This document shows positions 24,442-33,051 of a DNA stretch of 64,000 nucleotides, in pieces. The stretch spans positions 186,001 to 250,000 of the forward strand of contig NZ_BBQZ01000004.1 of assembly GCF_000974805.1 (NCBI RefSeq), in the 5' to 3' direction. Each line of letters begins with the position of its first letter. Position 1 is the first letter of the stretch. This DNA is from Demequina salsinemoris (GTDB lineage: Bacteria; Actinomycetota; Actinomycetes; Actinomycetales; Demequinaceae). A program made the translations under genes and the position numbers. Under the pieces are notes generated by a model that worked only from the letters and a program-made list of their open reading frames with translations, did no database searches and was not told where the DNA came from.

Positions 24442-25928
24442 GCTCCGGGGACTCCGCCCTGACCGGCGCCCGGATCGCGCACGGCGACATCCGCGCGATC
24501 CGTGGCCCGCTCGTCGTGGTCGGCGGCGTCGACGACGTGGGGTGGGACGAGTCCGCGGAGGTCGCGACGCCGGACGGGATGCGTCACGGGCTGGTGCTCG
24601 ACCTCGACGGCGACCGCGCGACGGTCCAGGTGTTCGAGGGGACCGAGGGGCTCACGCCCGGCGCGGTCGAGGTGCGCTTCGGCGGCAGGCCGCTGCACAT
24701 CCCCGTCGGGCCGGACTGGCTGGGACGCGTGTGCAACGGGCGCGGGGCTCCTCTCGACGGGGGCCCTCCGATCGCCGGCGATCGTTTCGCTCCCGTGGCC
24801 GGGTGGCCGCTCAACCCCGTGGAGCGCGAGCCGCCTCGCGAGCCGATCCTCACCGGGGTGTCCGTCATCGATGCCCTGACCACGCTCGTGCGGGGGCAGA
24901 AGCTGCCGGTCTTCTCCGTCGCGGGCCTGCCGCACCTGAGCCTCGCGACGCAGATCGCCGCGCAGTCGTCGAGCCCAGGCACGCGTTTCCGGGTCGTGTT
25001 CGCCGCGATGGGGCTCACGCACGCGGACATCGCGTTCGTGCGCGATCGGCTCGAGGAGCGCACCGCGTCGGGAGAGCTCGTGCTGCTGCTCAACGCCGCC
25101 GACGATCCGCCGATCGAGCGCATCCTCACGCCGCGGCTCGCGCTGACCGTGGCCGAGAGCCTCGCGTTCGACGACGGCGCCGACGTCCTCGTCGTCCTGT
25201 CCGACATGACCAACTACGCCGAGGCGGTGCGCGAGGTGTCCGCCGCGAGGCGCGAGATCCCCGCTCGGCGCGGCTATCCCGGCTACCTGTACTCCGACCT
25301 CGCGACGCTGTACGAGCGTTGCGGCCGGGTGCGGGGCCGCGAGGGATCGGTCACGATCGTCCCCGTGCTGACGATGCCCGCGGGCGACATCACCCACCCC
25401 GTCCCCGACCTCACCGGGTACATCACCGAGGGGCAGATCGTGCTGTCGCCCGAGCTCGCGGCGCGCGGGATCTATCCGCCGGTGGACACGCTCAGCTCGC
25501 TGTCCAGGCTCATGCGCAGCGGCGCGGGTCCCGGGCGCACGCGCGACGATCACCTCGACGTCGCCGCGCAGGTGCTCGCCGCTCTCGCGCGGGCTCGGCA
25601 GTCCGCCGCGCTGGCCGAGCTCGTGGGCGCGTCCGCGCTGGGCGAGACCGACCGCGCCTACCTCTCCTACAGGGACGCGATGGAGCGCGACCTGCTCGAC
25701 CAAGGCCGGGCCGAGGCGCGAACCCTCGAGGACACGCTCGACCGGGCCTGGGCCGCGCTCGCCACCCTGCCGCGCCAGGAGCTCACGATGGTGTCGCCCG
25801 CGCAGGTCGCCGCGCACCTGCCCGGCCCCGACGTCACCGCGGCGTCCGGGGACCCGGCGACCGCCGCATCGTCCCTGGCTACCGCATCGTCCACCGCCCC
25901 TCCGGCCGAGGAGGCGCGCGATGCCTGA
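24438..25928 (+). CDS. A/V-type ATPase regulatory subunit B
   Basis: A 496-residue non-catalytic nucleotide-binding subunit. The P-loop place reads SVAGLPHLSLATQIA, without GKT, as expected for B. It keeps LSDMTNYAEAVREVSAARRE and RRGYPGYLYSDLATLYERCG. It is about 30 residues longer than usual because of an Ala/Ser/Thr tail whose DNA carries two GACGATGC motif copies 18 bp apart (25866, 25884), each read as Ala-Ser-Ser. Overlaps: ATGA with A, 8 bp with D. Confidence 0.92.
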   Translation: MSSGDSALTGARIAHGDIRAIRGPLVVVGGVDDVGWDESAEVATPDGMRHGLVLDLDGDRATVQVFEGTEGLTPGAVEVRFGGRPLHIPVGPDWLGRVCNGRGAPLDGGPPIAGDRFAPVAGWPLNPVEREPPREPILTGVSVIDALTTLVRGQKLPVFSVAGLPHLSLATQIAAQSSSPGTRFRVVFAAMGLTHADIAFVRDRLEERTASGELVLLLNAADDPPIERILTPRLALTVAESLAFDDGADVLVVLSDMTNYAEAVREVSAARREIPARRGYPGYLYSDLATLYERCGRVRGREGSVTIVPVLTMPAGDITHPVPDLTGYITEGQIVLSPELAARGIYPPVDTLSSLSRLMRSGAGPGRTRDDHLDVAAQVLAALARARQSAALAELVGASALGETDRAYLSYRDAMERDLLDQGRAEARTLEDTLDRAWAALATLPRQELTMVSPAQVAAHLPGPDVTAASGDPATAASSLATASSTAPPAEEARDA

Positions 25929-26559
25929 CGTCGGGCGTGCCGCGAGGCTGCGCGTGCAGCGGCAGCTCGGCGTCGCCGAGCACGGGGTCGAGCTGCTCGA
26001 GCGCAAGCAGCGGATCGTCGCCGCCGAGCACGAGCGGCTGCTGCTGCGCGGCGACGGCCTGGAGCTCGAGTGGGAGCGCGCGGCGGGCGTCGCGCTCGCG
26101 TGGGCGTCGCGGGCCGCGGCGCTCGACGGGTGGGAGGCGATCGATGCGGCATCGCCCCTGGCTCCCGCCCAGGTCGCGGTCTCGAGCGGGCGCGTCATGG
26201 GGCTCGAGTTCCCGGACGATGCGTCGGTCGCCGTGCCTTCTCCTCGACCGATCGGGGCGAGCACCGCGCTGTCCTATGCGGCGGAGTCGATGGCCGCGGC
26301 AGTGGAGGCCGCGGCGAGGTACGCGGCGAACAAACGCGCGGCGGCGACCGTCGCCACCGAGCTGACCGCCACGCGGACCCGGCGCCGGGCGGTCGAGCAT
26401 CGGTGGATCCCTCACCTCGAATCCGAGCTGGGGCGCATCGAGCGCGCGCTCGACGAGCTCGAGCGTGAGGAGAACCTGAGGGTGCGGTGGGCCGTCGGGG
26501 CGCAGGCGACGCGTGACCGCGGGGAGCCCGCGCGTGCCGGGACGGGCGGCGCGGGATGA
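25921..26559 (+). CDS. A/V-type ATPase subunit D (central shaft)
   Basis: A 212-residue, mostly helical protein. The N-terminal helix (RVQRQLGVAEHGVELLERKQ) and the C-terminal helix (RRRAVEHRWIPHLESELGRI) match the antiparallel coiled coil of the rotor shaft, including the family RVNALE-like RRRAVEH. It overlaps B by 8 bp and the universal stress gene by ATGA. Confidence 0.88.
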   Translation: MPDVGRAARLRVQRQLGVAEHGVELLERKQRIVAAEHERLLLRGDGLELEWERAAGVALAWASRAAALDGWEAIDAASPLAPAQVAVSSGRVMGLEFPDDASVAVPSPRPIGASTALSYAAESMAAAVEAAARYAANKRAAATVATELTATRTRRRAVEHRWIPHLESELGRIERALDELEREENLRVRWAVGAQATRDRGEPARAGTGGAG

Positions 26560-27035
26560 ACGGGAGCACGCAGGGCGGCGCGTCGAGCGCGAGGCAGTCC
26601 CTGCTGCGGGGTCCGGTGCTCGTCGCGGTCAACGACTCCGCGGTCTCGTTCCAGGCCGCGGAGACCGCGATCGCGATCGCGCAGGCACTCGGCGTGGGCC
26701 TGCGCGCGGTGGCCGTGGTCGAGCACGACGGGCTGGTCGCCGGCTCCCCCGAGGCGGTCGCGCTCGAGTCCGCGCGCGAGCAGGCGTGCGCCGCGGCGCT
26801 CGCCCATGTGGAGCGGCTCGCCGACCGGGCGGGCGTGACAGCGCGGATCGTGACCCGGCGCGGACGCGTCGCAGCCGAGGTCCTGGGGGAGGCCGTGTCG
26901 TGCGGGGCCGACCTCATCGTGCTCGGCCGCATGGAGCGTCCAGGTCACGTGGTGAGCGGCATCGGCTCGCACACGATGCACGTGCTCGAGTTCGCGCGCG
27001 TGCCGGTGCTCGTGGTGCCTCCGGGCGAGGGCTGA
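26556..27035 (+). CDS. Universal stress protein (UspA family) coupled to the ATPase operon
   Basis: A 159-residue single-domain UspA protein. It has the alpha/beta fold start VLVAVNDSAVSFQAAETAIA and a C-terminal part ADLIVLGRMERPG...GSHTMHVLEFARVPVLVVPPG. The ATP-binding GxxG-9x-G(S/T) motif is only partly kept, so nucleotide binding is uncertain. ATGA overlap with subunit D makes it the last gene of the ATPase operon. A link between stress and ATPase activity is inferred from position alone. Confidence 0.85.
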   Translation: MNGSTQGGASSARQSLLRGPVLVAVNDSAVSFQAAETAIAIAQALGVGLRAVAVVEHDGLVAGSPEAVALESAREQACAAALAHVERLADRAGVTARIVTRRGRVAAEVLGEAVSCGADLIVLGRMERPGHVVSGIGSHTMHVLEFARVPVLVVPPGEG

Positions 27036-27104
27036 CTCGCGCGTCCCGCAGCGCTCACCCGAACCGACTGGACCCCCGCATCGTCCGCCAGGCCGCGAAG
27101 CACG

Positions 27105-27159
27105 CTGGTGGGAACTGAGAGCAGAATCCATCGCGGATCCTGCACTCAGCTCCCACCAG
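27105..27159. repeat. Long hairpin repeat, copy 1 (probable bidirectional terminator)
   Basis: A 25-bp imperfect stem (three mismatches) with a five-base loop between the convergent uspA-like and CruF-like genes. Its core, GGGAACTGAG...CTCAGCTCCC, recurs at 53181-53235 with the same arm length and loop size, so this is a dispersed family and not a simple terminator. A GACGATGC motif copy lies just to its left (27078). Confidence 0.8.
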
Positions 27160-27175
27160 GGCGCGTGGACTCGGC

Positions 27176-28129
27176 TCAGACCGACTGCGGCTCCAGCTCG
27201 AGCGCGCGCTGGTCCTTGTTCGCGCGCAGTCCCGTGCGCACGACCGCCGCGAGCAGCGCCACGTGGATCGCGGTGAACAGGAGGCTGGGGACGTAGCCCT
27301 GCTCGATGCCGGCCACGAACGCGAGGCCGATGTCCCACAGGTGCAGCACGATGGGGATCGCGAGCACCGCGGCGTCGCGCTTGAGGTCGAGCGGCTGGTC
27401 CCACTTGGCGTAGCGGAACAGCAGGAGGATCGCGACGCCCATGTTGACCGCGAGCATCACGGACTCGGCGACGAGGCCGTAGCCCTGCAGCGCGTCCCAG
27501 CCGAACAGGAGGACCAGGTTGACGGGCGTGACCAGCATGATGAGCGACGGGATGATCGCGAGCAACGGTGCGCCGGTCGTGAGCCAGGCCTTGCCCTTGC
27601 GGTCGGCGAGCTTGTCGAGCAGCCCCACGAACAGCGCGAAGTAGAGCATCATCGTGAACCAGCCGGAGAAGTTGAACACGGGGATGCCGAAGAATCCGCC
27701 CTCGTAATGCATCGTCCAGTTCCACTGGCCTGAGGCGACGCCGTCGATCACGTGAATGTCGAAGACGTTGGACGGGTCGATGGTCATGTCCTGGAGCGCG
27801 CCGATCGCGCCGGCGACGAACGCGCCGGCCCACCAAGGCAGGCGCAGCTGCTCGGCGAGCCACAGCGCGCAGTAGAGGGTCACGGCCTCGACGAGCAGGA
27901 TGCTGAGCGGCACCTTGCCGATCATCATGATCCGGTCGGTCGAGTAGTCGTAGATGTTCTGCCAGACGCCGATGTTCTCGAACGCGCCCGCGTAGATCAC
28001 GAAGGCGACCATCACGAGGATGTGCTGCTTGGCCTTCGTCCGGCCCGCCGCGTGGATGACCGCGGCGATGAACACCGCCACCGACAGCACCTCGAACAGG
28101 AACCAGCTCACCGGGGTCCCGAAGATCAT
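27176..28129 (-). CDS. CruF/DUF422-like integral membrane protein
   Basis: A 317-residue protein with about eight to nine membrane segments. The stretch DMTIDPSNVFD ... GQWNWTMHYEGG ... FFGIPVFNFSGWF matches the DP...GxWxW...YFGIPLxNFxGW pattern of DUF422, the family of the C50-carotenoid hydratase CruF. FENIGVWQNIYDYSTDR fits the N-terminal half. The ATG at 28129 has GGAGG six bases upstream; an ATG at 28135 abuts the ribosome binding site. It is divergent from a TetR gene with a strong palindrome between them. A carotenoid role is plausible given the lycopene cyclase, but unproven. Confidence 0.6.
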   Translation of the reverse strand: MIFGTPVSWFLFEVLSVAVFIAAVIHAAGRTKAKQHILVMVAFVIYAGAFENIGVWQNIYDYSTDRIMMIGKVPLSILLVEAVTLYCALWLAEQLRLPWWAGAFVAGAIGALQDMTIDPSNVFDIHVIDGVASGQWNWTMHYEGGFFGIPVFNFSGWFTMMLYFALFVGLLDKLADRKGKAWLTTGAPLLAIIPSLIMLVTPVNLVLLFGWDALQGYGLVAESVMLAVNMGVAILLLFRYAKWDQPLDLKRDAAVLAIPIVLHLWDIGLAFVAGIEQGYVPSLLFTAIHVALLAAVVRTGLRANKDQRALELEPQSV

Positions 28130-28154
28130 CGACATCCTCCTTCTCGTGTCGCAC

Positions 28155-28174
28155 TTTTTGTCGTGCGGCAAAAA
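28155..28174. promoter_or_regulatory. TetR operator candidate between divergent genes
   Basis: A 20-bp near-perfect palindrome, TTTTTGTCG-TG-CGGCAAAAA with one mismatch, stands out as the only A/T-tract palindrome in the surrounding high-GC DNA. It lies 26 bp from the CruF-like start and 106 bp from the TetR start. Confidence 0.6.
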
Positions 28175-28279
28175 CGTTAGCATGACTCGCAGGCGCTCGC
28201 TCGTCGAGAGGTCCCGGCGCGGGCCCGGGCGCCGAAGACTTCGCGCGACCACGCCCACGAGAGTCCGAGAGGGGAAGCC

Positions 28280-28924
28280 ATGGCCCAGGCCGCCGAGCCC
28301 GCTCCCCGAAGAATCGGGCGCCCTCCCCGGCTCAGCCGCGACCGCATCGTCCAGGTGGCCTCCGAGATCGACCCCGCGGACCTCACGCTCACCGCCGTCG
28401 CCGACCGGCTCGGCGCAGCCCGCAACGCCGTCGCGTATCACGTGGGCAGCAGGGAGGACCTGCTCGCGCTCGTCATCGAACGACGGCTCGCCACGCGGCT
28501 CGCGGATCTGCACGTGCCGCTCGACGACTGGCGGGCCGCCGTGCGCACCGCGAGCCACGGCATGCTCGACGCCCTTCTCGAGGAGGGTCCCGCCGCGCTC
28601 GCCGTCACGCGCGCTCCCCTGCCCGGCGTGATCGGCCCGTCGGAGGACCTGCTCAAGGCGCTCACGAAGGCGGGATTCACCACGCACGATGCGGGCCGCA
28701 CCCTGGGGATGCTCGCCGAGCTGGTCTACGCGGCCGCACGGAACTCGCTCGACGCGGGTGCTGCTTCGACGACCGCCGCCGCCCTGGTCGAGGTGATCGA
28801 GAGCAGGGCCGATGCGTACCCCACGTTCGCGGAGGCGCTCGACCAGCGCTGGGAGCCGCGCGAGCAGCTCAACTTCAGCCTGAACGTGGTGATCCTGGGG
28901 CTCGAGCGGGTGCTCGACGACTGA
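28280..28924 (+). CDS. TetR family transcriptional regulator
   Basis: A 214-residue regulator. The helix-turn-helix is at residues ~20-65 (RDRIVQVASEIDPADLTLTA, ADRLGAARNAVAYHVGSRED), followed by a TetR_C-like helical domain (AELVYAAARNSLDA). The recognition helix differs from the TetR at 17.7 kb. The ribosome binding site GAGGGGAAG precedes the ATG. It is divergent from the CruF-like gene. A GACGATGC motif copy is read as Arg-Ile-Val inside the DNA-binding domain (28344). Confidence 0.85.
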   Translation: MAQAAEPAPRRIGRPPRLSRDRIVQVASEIDPADLTLTAVADRLGAARNAVAYHVGSREDLLALVIERRLATRLADLHVPLDDWRAAVRTASHGMLDALLEEGPAALAVTRAPLPGVIGPSEDLLKALTKAGFTTHDAGRTLGMLAELVYAAARNSLDAGAASTTAAALVEVIESRADAYPTFAEALDQRWEPREQLNFSLNVVILGLERVLDD

Positions 28925-28931
28925 GCGCGCC

Positions 28932-28996
28932 GCGCCCTGTGAGCACATGACTGCTCAGGTCGAGTCTCCGGGAGCACCCATGCGCTCACAGGGCGC
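28932..28996 (+). terminator. Long hairpin after the TetR gene
   Basis: Outer arms GCGCCCTGTGAGC and its perfect complement (13 bp, 28932-28944/28984-28996), with inner paired blocks of 4 and 5 bp separated by mismatches. It starts 8 bp after the TetR stop. Confidence 0.65.
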
Positions 28997-29156
28997 TCGA
29001 ACGTTCAGGGAGCGCGCATGGAAGGCTTCGAACTCTCGACACTCTCGAACTGTTTGCCAAGTCCCTCGAGGCGGCGCACACTGACATTGAAGCTGCCCGT
29101 GGCCGCCGCACCCCGGATGCCGGTCGAGCCCAGGGCAGCACAGGTGGGGGGTCACC

Positions 29157-29870
29157 ATGCGCCGTCTCGTTGCACTCCTCGGCACGATCGTGCTGACCTC
29201 GTGCTCGACATCGCCGGCCATCGACGAGCCGAGCGGCGGAGAATCGAGCACGCCGGCTGCGTCGACGACCTGGGCCTATGCGCTGGGCTCGGAACTCACA
29301 CCCGGCACCTACACGTCGCAGAACTTCGCTACCCCTGTGACATTCACCGTCCCTGCAGGGTGGAAGGTATTCGAGGACGGCCCAGGGGAGTTAGGGCTCG
29401 CCCGCATCGCGAATGACGGTCCGCCGCTGCTGGTGCTGCGAGACATCGACGCCGCCGCTACGGACTGCGCGGAGGAGGCCGAACCCGGCGTGGGCAGGGA
29501 CCCCGCCGATATCGTCGACTGGCTGGTCAACCACGACGGCCTTCAGACCAGCGATCCCGTCGCCGTCTCGATCGATCGCCTCGACGGCTACGAGATCGAC
29601 CTGAGCATCGATCCCTCGTGGTCCGGCACGTGCCCGTTCTCGGCGATCCCCATCGTCATGACCCTGGTCGGCTCGGAGCTGAGCGCGGGTGTGCACTGGA
29701 ATGTCGATGCCAACGAGAGCAACAGGGTCTGGGTGCTCGACCTCCCGGAGGTGGAAGGGGGCAACATCGTGCTGGTCGGCTCGGTGTGCTGTGGCGTCAA
29801 CTCCGACGAGCAGCTCGCAGCGGAACAGGAGGTCGTCGACTCGCTCTCGTTCGCACCCTCCGACGCCTGA
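29157..29870 (+). CDS. Secreted lipoprotein of unknown function
   Basis: A 237-residue protein with a short signal peptide and lipobox LTSC (Cys16), so it is probably anchored outside the membrane. The mature part begins Ser/Thr-rich and then has a beta-rich region (PGTYTSQNFATPVTFTVPAG; GSELSAGVHWNVDANESNRV) with four further cysteines. It resembles small actinobacterial lipoproteins of the 'LpqN/uncharacterised' kind, but I cannot name the family. GGGGGG precedes the ATG. Codon use is somewhat less GC-rich than its neighbours, so transfer is possible. Confidence 0.65.
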   Translation: MRRLVALLGTIVLTSCSTSPAIDEPSGGESSTPAASTTWAYALGSELTPGTYTSQNFATPVTFTVPAGWKVFEDGPGELGLARIANDGPPLLVLRDIDAAATDCAEEAEPGVGRDPADIVDWLVNHDGLQTSDPVAVSIDRLDGYEIDLSIDPSWSGTCPFSAIPIVMTLVGSELSAGVHWNVDANESNRVWVLDLPEVEGGNIVLVGSVCCGVNSDEQLAAEQEVVDSLSFAPSDA

Positions 29871-29889
29871 CCTCGCCCGCCCTGGCCGT

Positions 29890-29957
29890 GTGCGCTGGCA
29901 TCGCAGGAGTGCAGCTCTGCGCATCGTTCTCGACCGTCGTGCGATGCCAGGACGCAC
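29890..29957 (+). terminator. Hairpin after the lipoprotein gene
   Basis: GTGCG-CTGGCATCGCA pairs with TGCGATGCCAG-GA-CGCAC: 16 pairs with a two-base bulge and a 34-base loop, 19 bp past the stop. Confidence 0.45.
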
Positions 29958-30013
29958 GGCCGACGAGCGAAGGCCCGGCGAGCCAGTCGTGGACTGACCT
30001 GCCGGGCCGGAGT

Positions 30014-30089
30014 TGGTGCGCCTGGACAGATTCGAACTGTCGACACCCGCTTTAGGAGAGCGGTGCTCTATCCCCTGAGCTACAGGCGC
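30014..30089 (-). tRNA. tRNA-Arg (anticodon CCT)
   Basis: 76 nt with encoded CCA. Acceptor GCGCCTG/CAGGCGC; D-arm AGCTCAGGGGATAGAGC; anticodon stem CCGCT/AGCGG with loop CTCCTAA; T-arm GACAG-TTCGAAT-CTGTC. It reads AGG codons. Confidence 0.97.
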
Positions 30090-30140
30090 GGGGCATAGAC
30101 AAGGGTACCGAAAACGCTCAAGGGGTTCGACTACCGCGCC

Positions 30141-30872
30141 TCACCCGAGCTTGAGGACGCCGTCGACCAGCGTCGCGAGCGCGCCCACCCAGCCGACCGC
30201 GAGCGTCACGCGGCTCGCGGCCACGCGACTGAGCCGCCGCGCGAGCACGTTGCCGGCGAGCAGCCCACCCGTCATCGCGACGACGAGGCCGACCCACACG
30301 AGCACGGACAGGTCGGGCCAGTCCGCGGGATCGGCGACGAGCCGCGCGACGACCGTGGTCGAGGAGATGGTGATGAGGTACGGCTGCAGGGTCGCCGCAA
30401 ACGATGCCTGCTCCCACCGGGTCGCGCGCGCGAGCACGATCAGCGCCACCCCGCCCGCGCCCGCGAGCGTGGTCATCAGGCCCGCGACCAGCCCTCCGCC
30501 GGCGAGCATCGGCGGGTTCCGTGGCAGATGCCCGCCGCGCACCGCCATGATCGCGATGAGCGACGCGATGAGGATCGCCGCCGCCACGATCTGGGCCTGC
30601 GCGAGCGGCAACCGCTGCGCGGCGAGCACCCCGAGCCAGATGCCGACGAGGCTCGGCGGCACGAGCACCGCGTAGGCACGCCAATCGATGTCTCGCCAGG
30701 TCGCGAGCAGCACGAGGAAGCACACGATCACGCCGAACAGCTGCACCAGGACGATGCCGGGGCCGGGTCCCAGCGCGAGGACGACGAAGGGCGCGACGAC
30801 GATCGCGAAACCGATGCCGGACACTCGATGCAGCAGGGAGCCCGCGAGGACCGCGGCGATGATCAGGGCCAT
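30141..30872 (-). CDS. TauE/SafE family membrane protein (putative anion exporter)
   Basis: A 243-residue protein with about seven or eight membrane helices in two similar halves, each starting with a glycine-rich reentrant region (SLLHRVSGIGFAIVVAPFVV; GGLVAGLMTTLAGAGGVAL), the TauE/SafE hallmark. Family members move sulfite, sulfoacetate or related organosulfur anions. The substrate is not readable here. It sits alone between tRNA-Arg and the aldo/keto reductase, same strand as the latter. Confidence 0.8.
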   Translation of the reverse strand: MALIIAAVLAGSLLHRVSGIGFAIVVAPFVVLALGPGPGIVLVQLFGVIVCFLVLLATWRDIDWRAYAVLVPPSLVGIWLGVLAAQRLPLAQAQIVAAAILIASLIAIMAVRGGHLPRNPPMLAGGGLVAGLMTTLAGAGGVALIVLARATRWEQASFAATLQPYLITISSTTVVARLVADPADWPDLSVLVWVGLVVAMTGGLLAGNVLARRLSRVAASRVTLAVGWVGALATLVDGVLKLG

Positions 30873-30912
30873 CGCGGCCGCCCCTCATCAGGCCGCCGCG
30901 GCGACCCCAGGC

Positions 30913-31899
30913 CTACCAGCGCGTGTGCACGTGCTCCCGGATCTGATCGTTGTAGATCTTGGCGAGCGCCGCCATCGTCTCCTCGGGGATCGTCGGCAGG
31001 TCGCCGACCGCTGAGTTGAGCCGCGCCTGCTCGGGGGTGCGCGCGCCGGGGATCACGGTCGTGGACCCCATCTGCTCGACCCATCGCAGCGCCATCTGCG
31101 CGGTCGTCCACCCCTCGGGCGTGAGCGCGGCGACGTCCTGCGCGGCCTTCACGCCGATCTCGAAGGGGACGCCCGCGAAGGTCTCGCCCACGTCGAACGA
31201 GGACCCGTCGCGGTTGTAGTTGCGGTGGTCGTTCGCCGCGAAGGTGGTCGTCGCGTCGTACTTGCCGGACAGCAGGCCCGAGGCGAGCGGCACGCGCGAG
31301 ATGACGGCCACGCCCTTCTCGGTCGCCATCTTGAGGAACCGCTCGGCGGGCTTGCGGCGGAAGATGTTGAAGATGATCTGGACCGACGCGAGGTCGTCCT
31401 CGCCCATGGCGTGGATCGCGTCGTCGCAGATCTCCACGGAGATGCCGAAGTCCTTGATCCGCCCCTCGTCCTTGAGGACGCGCAGGTCGTCGTAGGTGCG
31501 CGGGTCGCGCAGCACCTCCGACGGCGGGCAGTGGAGCTGCACCAGGTCGAGCGTGTCGACGCCGAGGTTCTCGCGCGAACGGTCGGTCCAGCGCCGGTAG
31601 TTGTCGAGCGTGTAGCCCTCGGCGACCTGCTCGGGCAGGCGGCGCCCCATCTTGGTCGCGACGAAGAAGCCCTCGGAGCCGTCCCGTTCGCGCAGGAACT
31701 GTCCCACCGACCTCTCGGAGCGGCCGTCCCCGTACACGTCCGCGGTGTCGAAGAACGTCGTCCCTGCGTCGGCCGCAGCGTGCAGGATGTCCTGCGACCG
31801 CTGCTCGTCGGTGTCCCCCCAGTCCCCGCCGAGCTGCCAGCAGCCCAGGCCGATGCTGGACACGTTCCTGCCGATACGTTGCGCCATTGCCGTCCTCAT
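30913..31899 (-). CDS. Aldo/keto reductase
   Basis: A 328-residue NADPH-dependent reductase of the TIM-barrel family (AKR11/YajO-like). The catalytic tetrad is present: Asp and Tyr in FFDTADVYGDGRSE, Lys in ATKMGRR and His in LVQLHCPP. The C-terminal cofactor loop STTVIPGARTPEQ is conserved. I chose the ATG at 31899 because TACGGT stands six bases upstream; the ATG at 31887 has a GAGGA ribosome binding site and is the alternative. The substrate is unknown. Confidence 0.88.
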   Translation of the reverse strand: MRTAMAQRIGRNVSSIGLGCWQLGGDWGDTDEQRSQDILHAAADAGTTFFDTADVYGDGRSERSVGQFLRERDGSEGFFVATKMGRRLPEQVAEGYTLDNYRRWTDRSRENLGVDTLDLVQLHCPPSEVLRDPRTYDDLRVLKDEGRIKDFGISVEICDDAIHAMGEDDLASVQIIFNIFRRKPAERFLKMATEKGVAVISRVPLASGLLSGKYDATTTFAANDHRNYNRDGSSFDVGETFAGVPFEIGVKAAQDVAALTPEGWTTAQMALRWVEQMGSTTVIPGARTPEQARLNSAVGDLPTIPEETMAALAKIYNDQIREHVHTRW

Positions 31900-31905
31900 A
31901 GGGCC

Positions 31906-31911
31906 ACCGTA
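31906..31911 (-). promoter_or_regulatory. -10 box, probable leaderless start of the aldo/keto reductase
   Basis: Minus-strand TACGGT followed by six bases and ATG at 31899. Confidence 0.4.
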
Positions 31912-32034
31912 GCGAAGATCCGCCGCGGTCACCGGGTGACGGCCGGGCGGCGAGAGGCGGGTCAGGAAACACGGTCGGAGGAGGGACGACGGCCGCGACG
32001 CGCACCGCAGGTAGGCGCGCGCCGGGCACGTCGC

Positions 32035-33051
32035 TCAGGCCGCGCGTGCGGCGAGCCGCGACGCGAGCCGCGGGTACACGCGCAGCGCGTTCCCGGAGAG
32101 GATCCCGTCGCGTTCGCCGTCGGTGAGGTCGGCCGCCATGACGTACCGGAGGGTGTCATCGAAGTAGTGCCCCGTGGTCGGGTCGATGCCACGAACGGCG
32201 CCCACCATCTCGGAGCCGAACAGGATGCTCTCCTTGGGCATGACGTCCATGAGCAGGTCGATGCCCGGCTGGTGGTAGACGCACGTGTCGAGGAACACGT
32301 TGCTCATGAGCCTCTCGGCGTGACCGGGCTTGCCGAGCATGTCCGACAGCCCGCGGTAGCGGCCCCAGTGGTACGGCACCGCTCCCCCACCGTGAGGGAT
32401 GATCAGCCGCAGCGACGGGAAGTCCGCGAACAGGTCTCCCTGAAGCAGCTGCATGAAGGCCGTCGTGTCGGCGTTCATGTAGTGCGCGCCGGTCGCGTGG
32501 AACGCGGGGTTGGCGCTCGCGGAGACGTGGACCATGCCGGGCACGTCATGCTCGACCATCCGCTCCCACAGCGGGTACCAGTACCTGTCGGTGAGCGGAG
32601 GCGACGTCCAGTGGCCGCCCGAAGGATCGGGATTGACGTTGACCCCCACGAATCCCATCGAGACGACGCGGTCCAGCTCGCGGATCGCCTCCTCAAGACC
32701 CACCCCGGCCTGCTGGGGAAGCTGAGCGACGCCCACGAACGTGTGCGGGTAGAGCGCGACCGCGCGCGCGATGAGGTCGTTGCACGCCGCGGCCCACGCG
32801 GCGGACGTGGTGATGTCGCCCAGGTGGTGCCCCATCGCCGAGGCCCGCGGGGAGAAGATCGTCATGTCGGCGCCGCGCTCGGCGATGAGCCGCAGCTGGT
32901 TCTTCTCGAGCGTCTCGCGGATGTCGTCGTCGGAGATGCGCGGGTACAGGGGCGTGGCCGTCCCGGCCTCCCATGCCTTGAGCTGGGCCTCGCGCCACTC
33001 GGTGTGCGGGGCGGGGGCGGTCGTGTAGTGACCGTGGATGTCGATGATCAT
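32035..33051 (-). CDS. ligJ: 4-oxalomesaconate hydratase, LigJ-type amidohydrolase
   Basis: A 338-residue amidohydrolase-fold enzyme. The metal site HGH is at residues 6-8, and later motifs are LIIPHGGGAVPYHWGRYRG and ILFGSEMVGAVRGIDPTTGHYFDD, which distinguish LigJ from other decarboxylase-like amidohydrolases. It hydrates 4-oxalomesaconate to 4-carboxy-4-hydroxy-2-oxoadipate in the protocatechuate/gallate 4,5-cleavage route. It is the last gene of an eight-gene operon, with ATGA overlap with the upstream dehydrogenase gene. The product fits the aldolase and tautomerase in the same operon. Confidence 0.82.
   Translation of the reverse strand: MIIDIHGHYTTAPAPHTEWREAQLKAWEAGTATPLYPRISDDDIRETLEKNQLRLIAERGADMTIFSPRASAMGHHLGDITTSAAWAAACNDLIARAVALYPHTFVGVAQLPQQAGVGLEEAIRELDRVVSMGFVGVNVNPDPSGGHWTSPPLTDRYWYPLWERMVEHDVPGMVHVSASANPAFHATGAHYMNADTTAFMQLLQGDLFADFPSLRLIIPHGGGAVPYHWGRYRGLSDMLGKPGHAERLMSNVFLDTCVYHQPGIDLLMDVMPKESILFGSEMVGAVRGIDPTTGHYFDDTLRYVMAADLTDGERDGILSGNALRVYPRLASRLAARAA

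Noticed and set aside
27105..27159. Hairpin repeats as a CRISPR or attachment site
   Set aside because: Only two copies in the window, 26 kb apart, with no spacers, no cas genes and no integrase.
29157..30089. Genomic island next to tRNA-Arg
   Set aside because: A lipoprotein gene of slightly lower GC lies next to the tRNA, but there is no integrase, no direct repeat of the tRNA end and no change in gene content.
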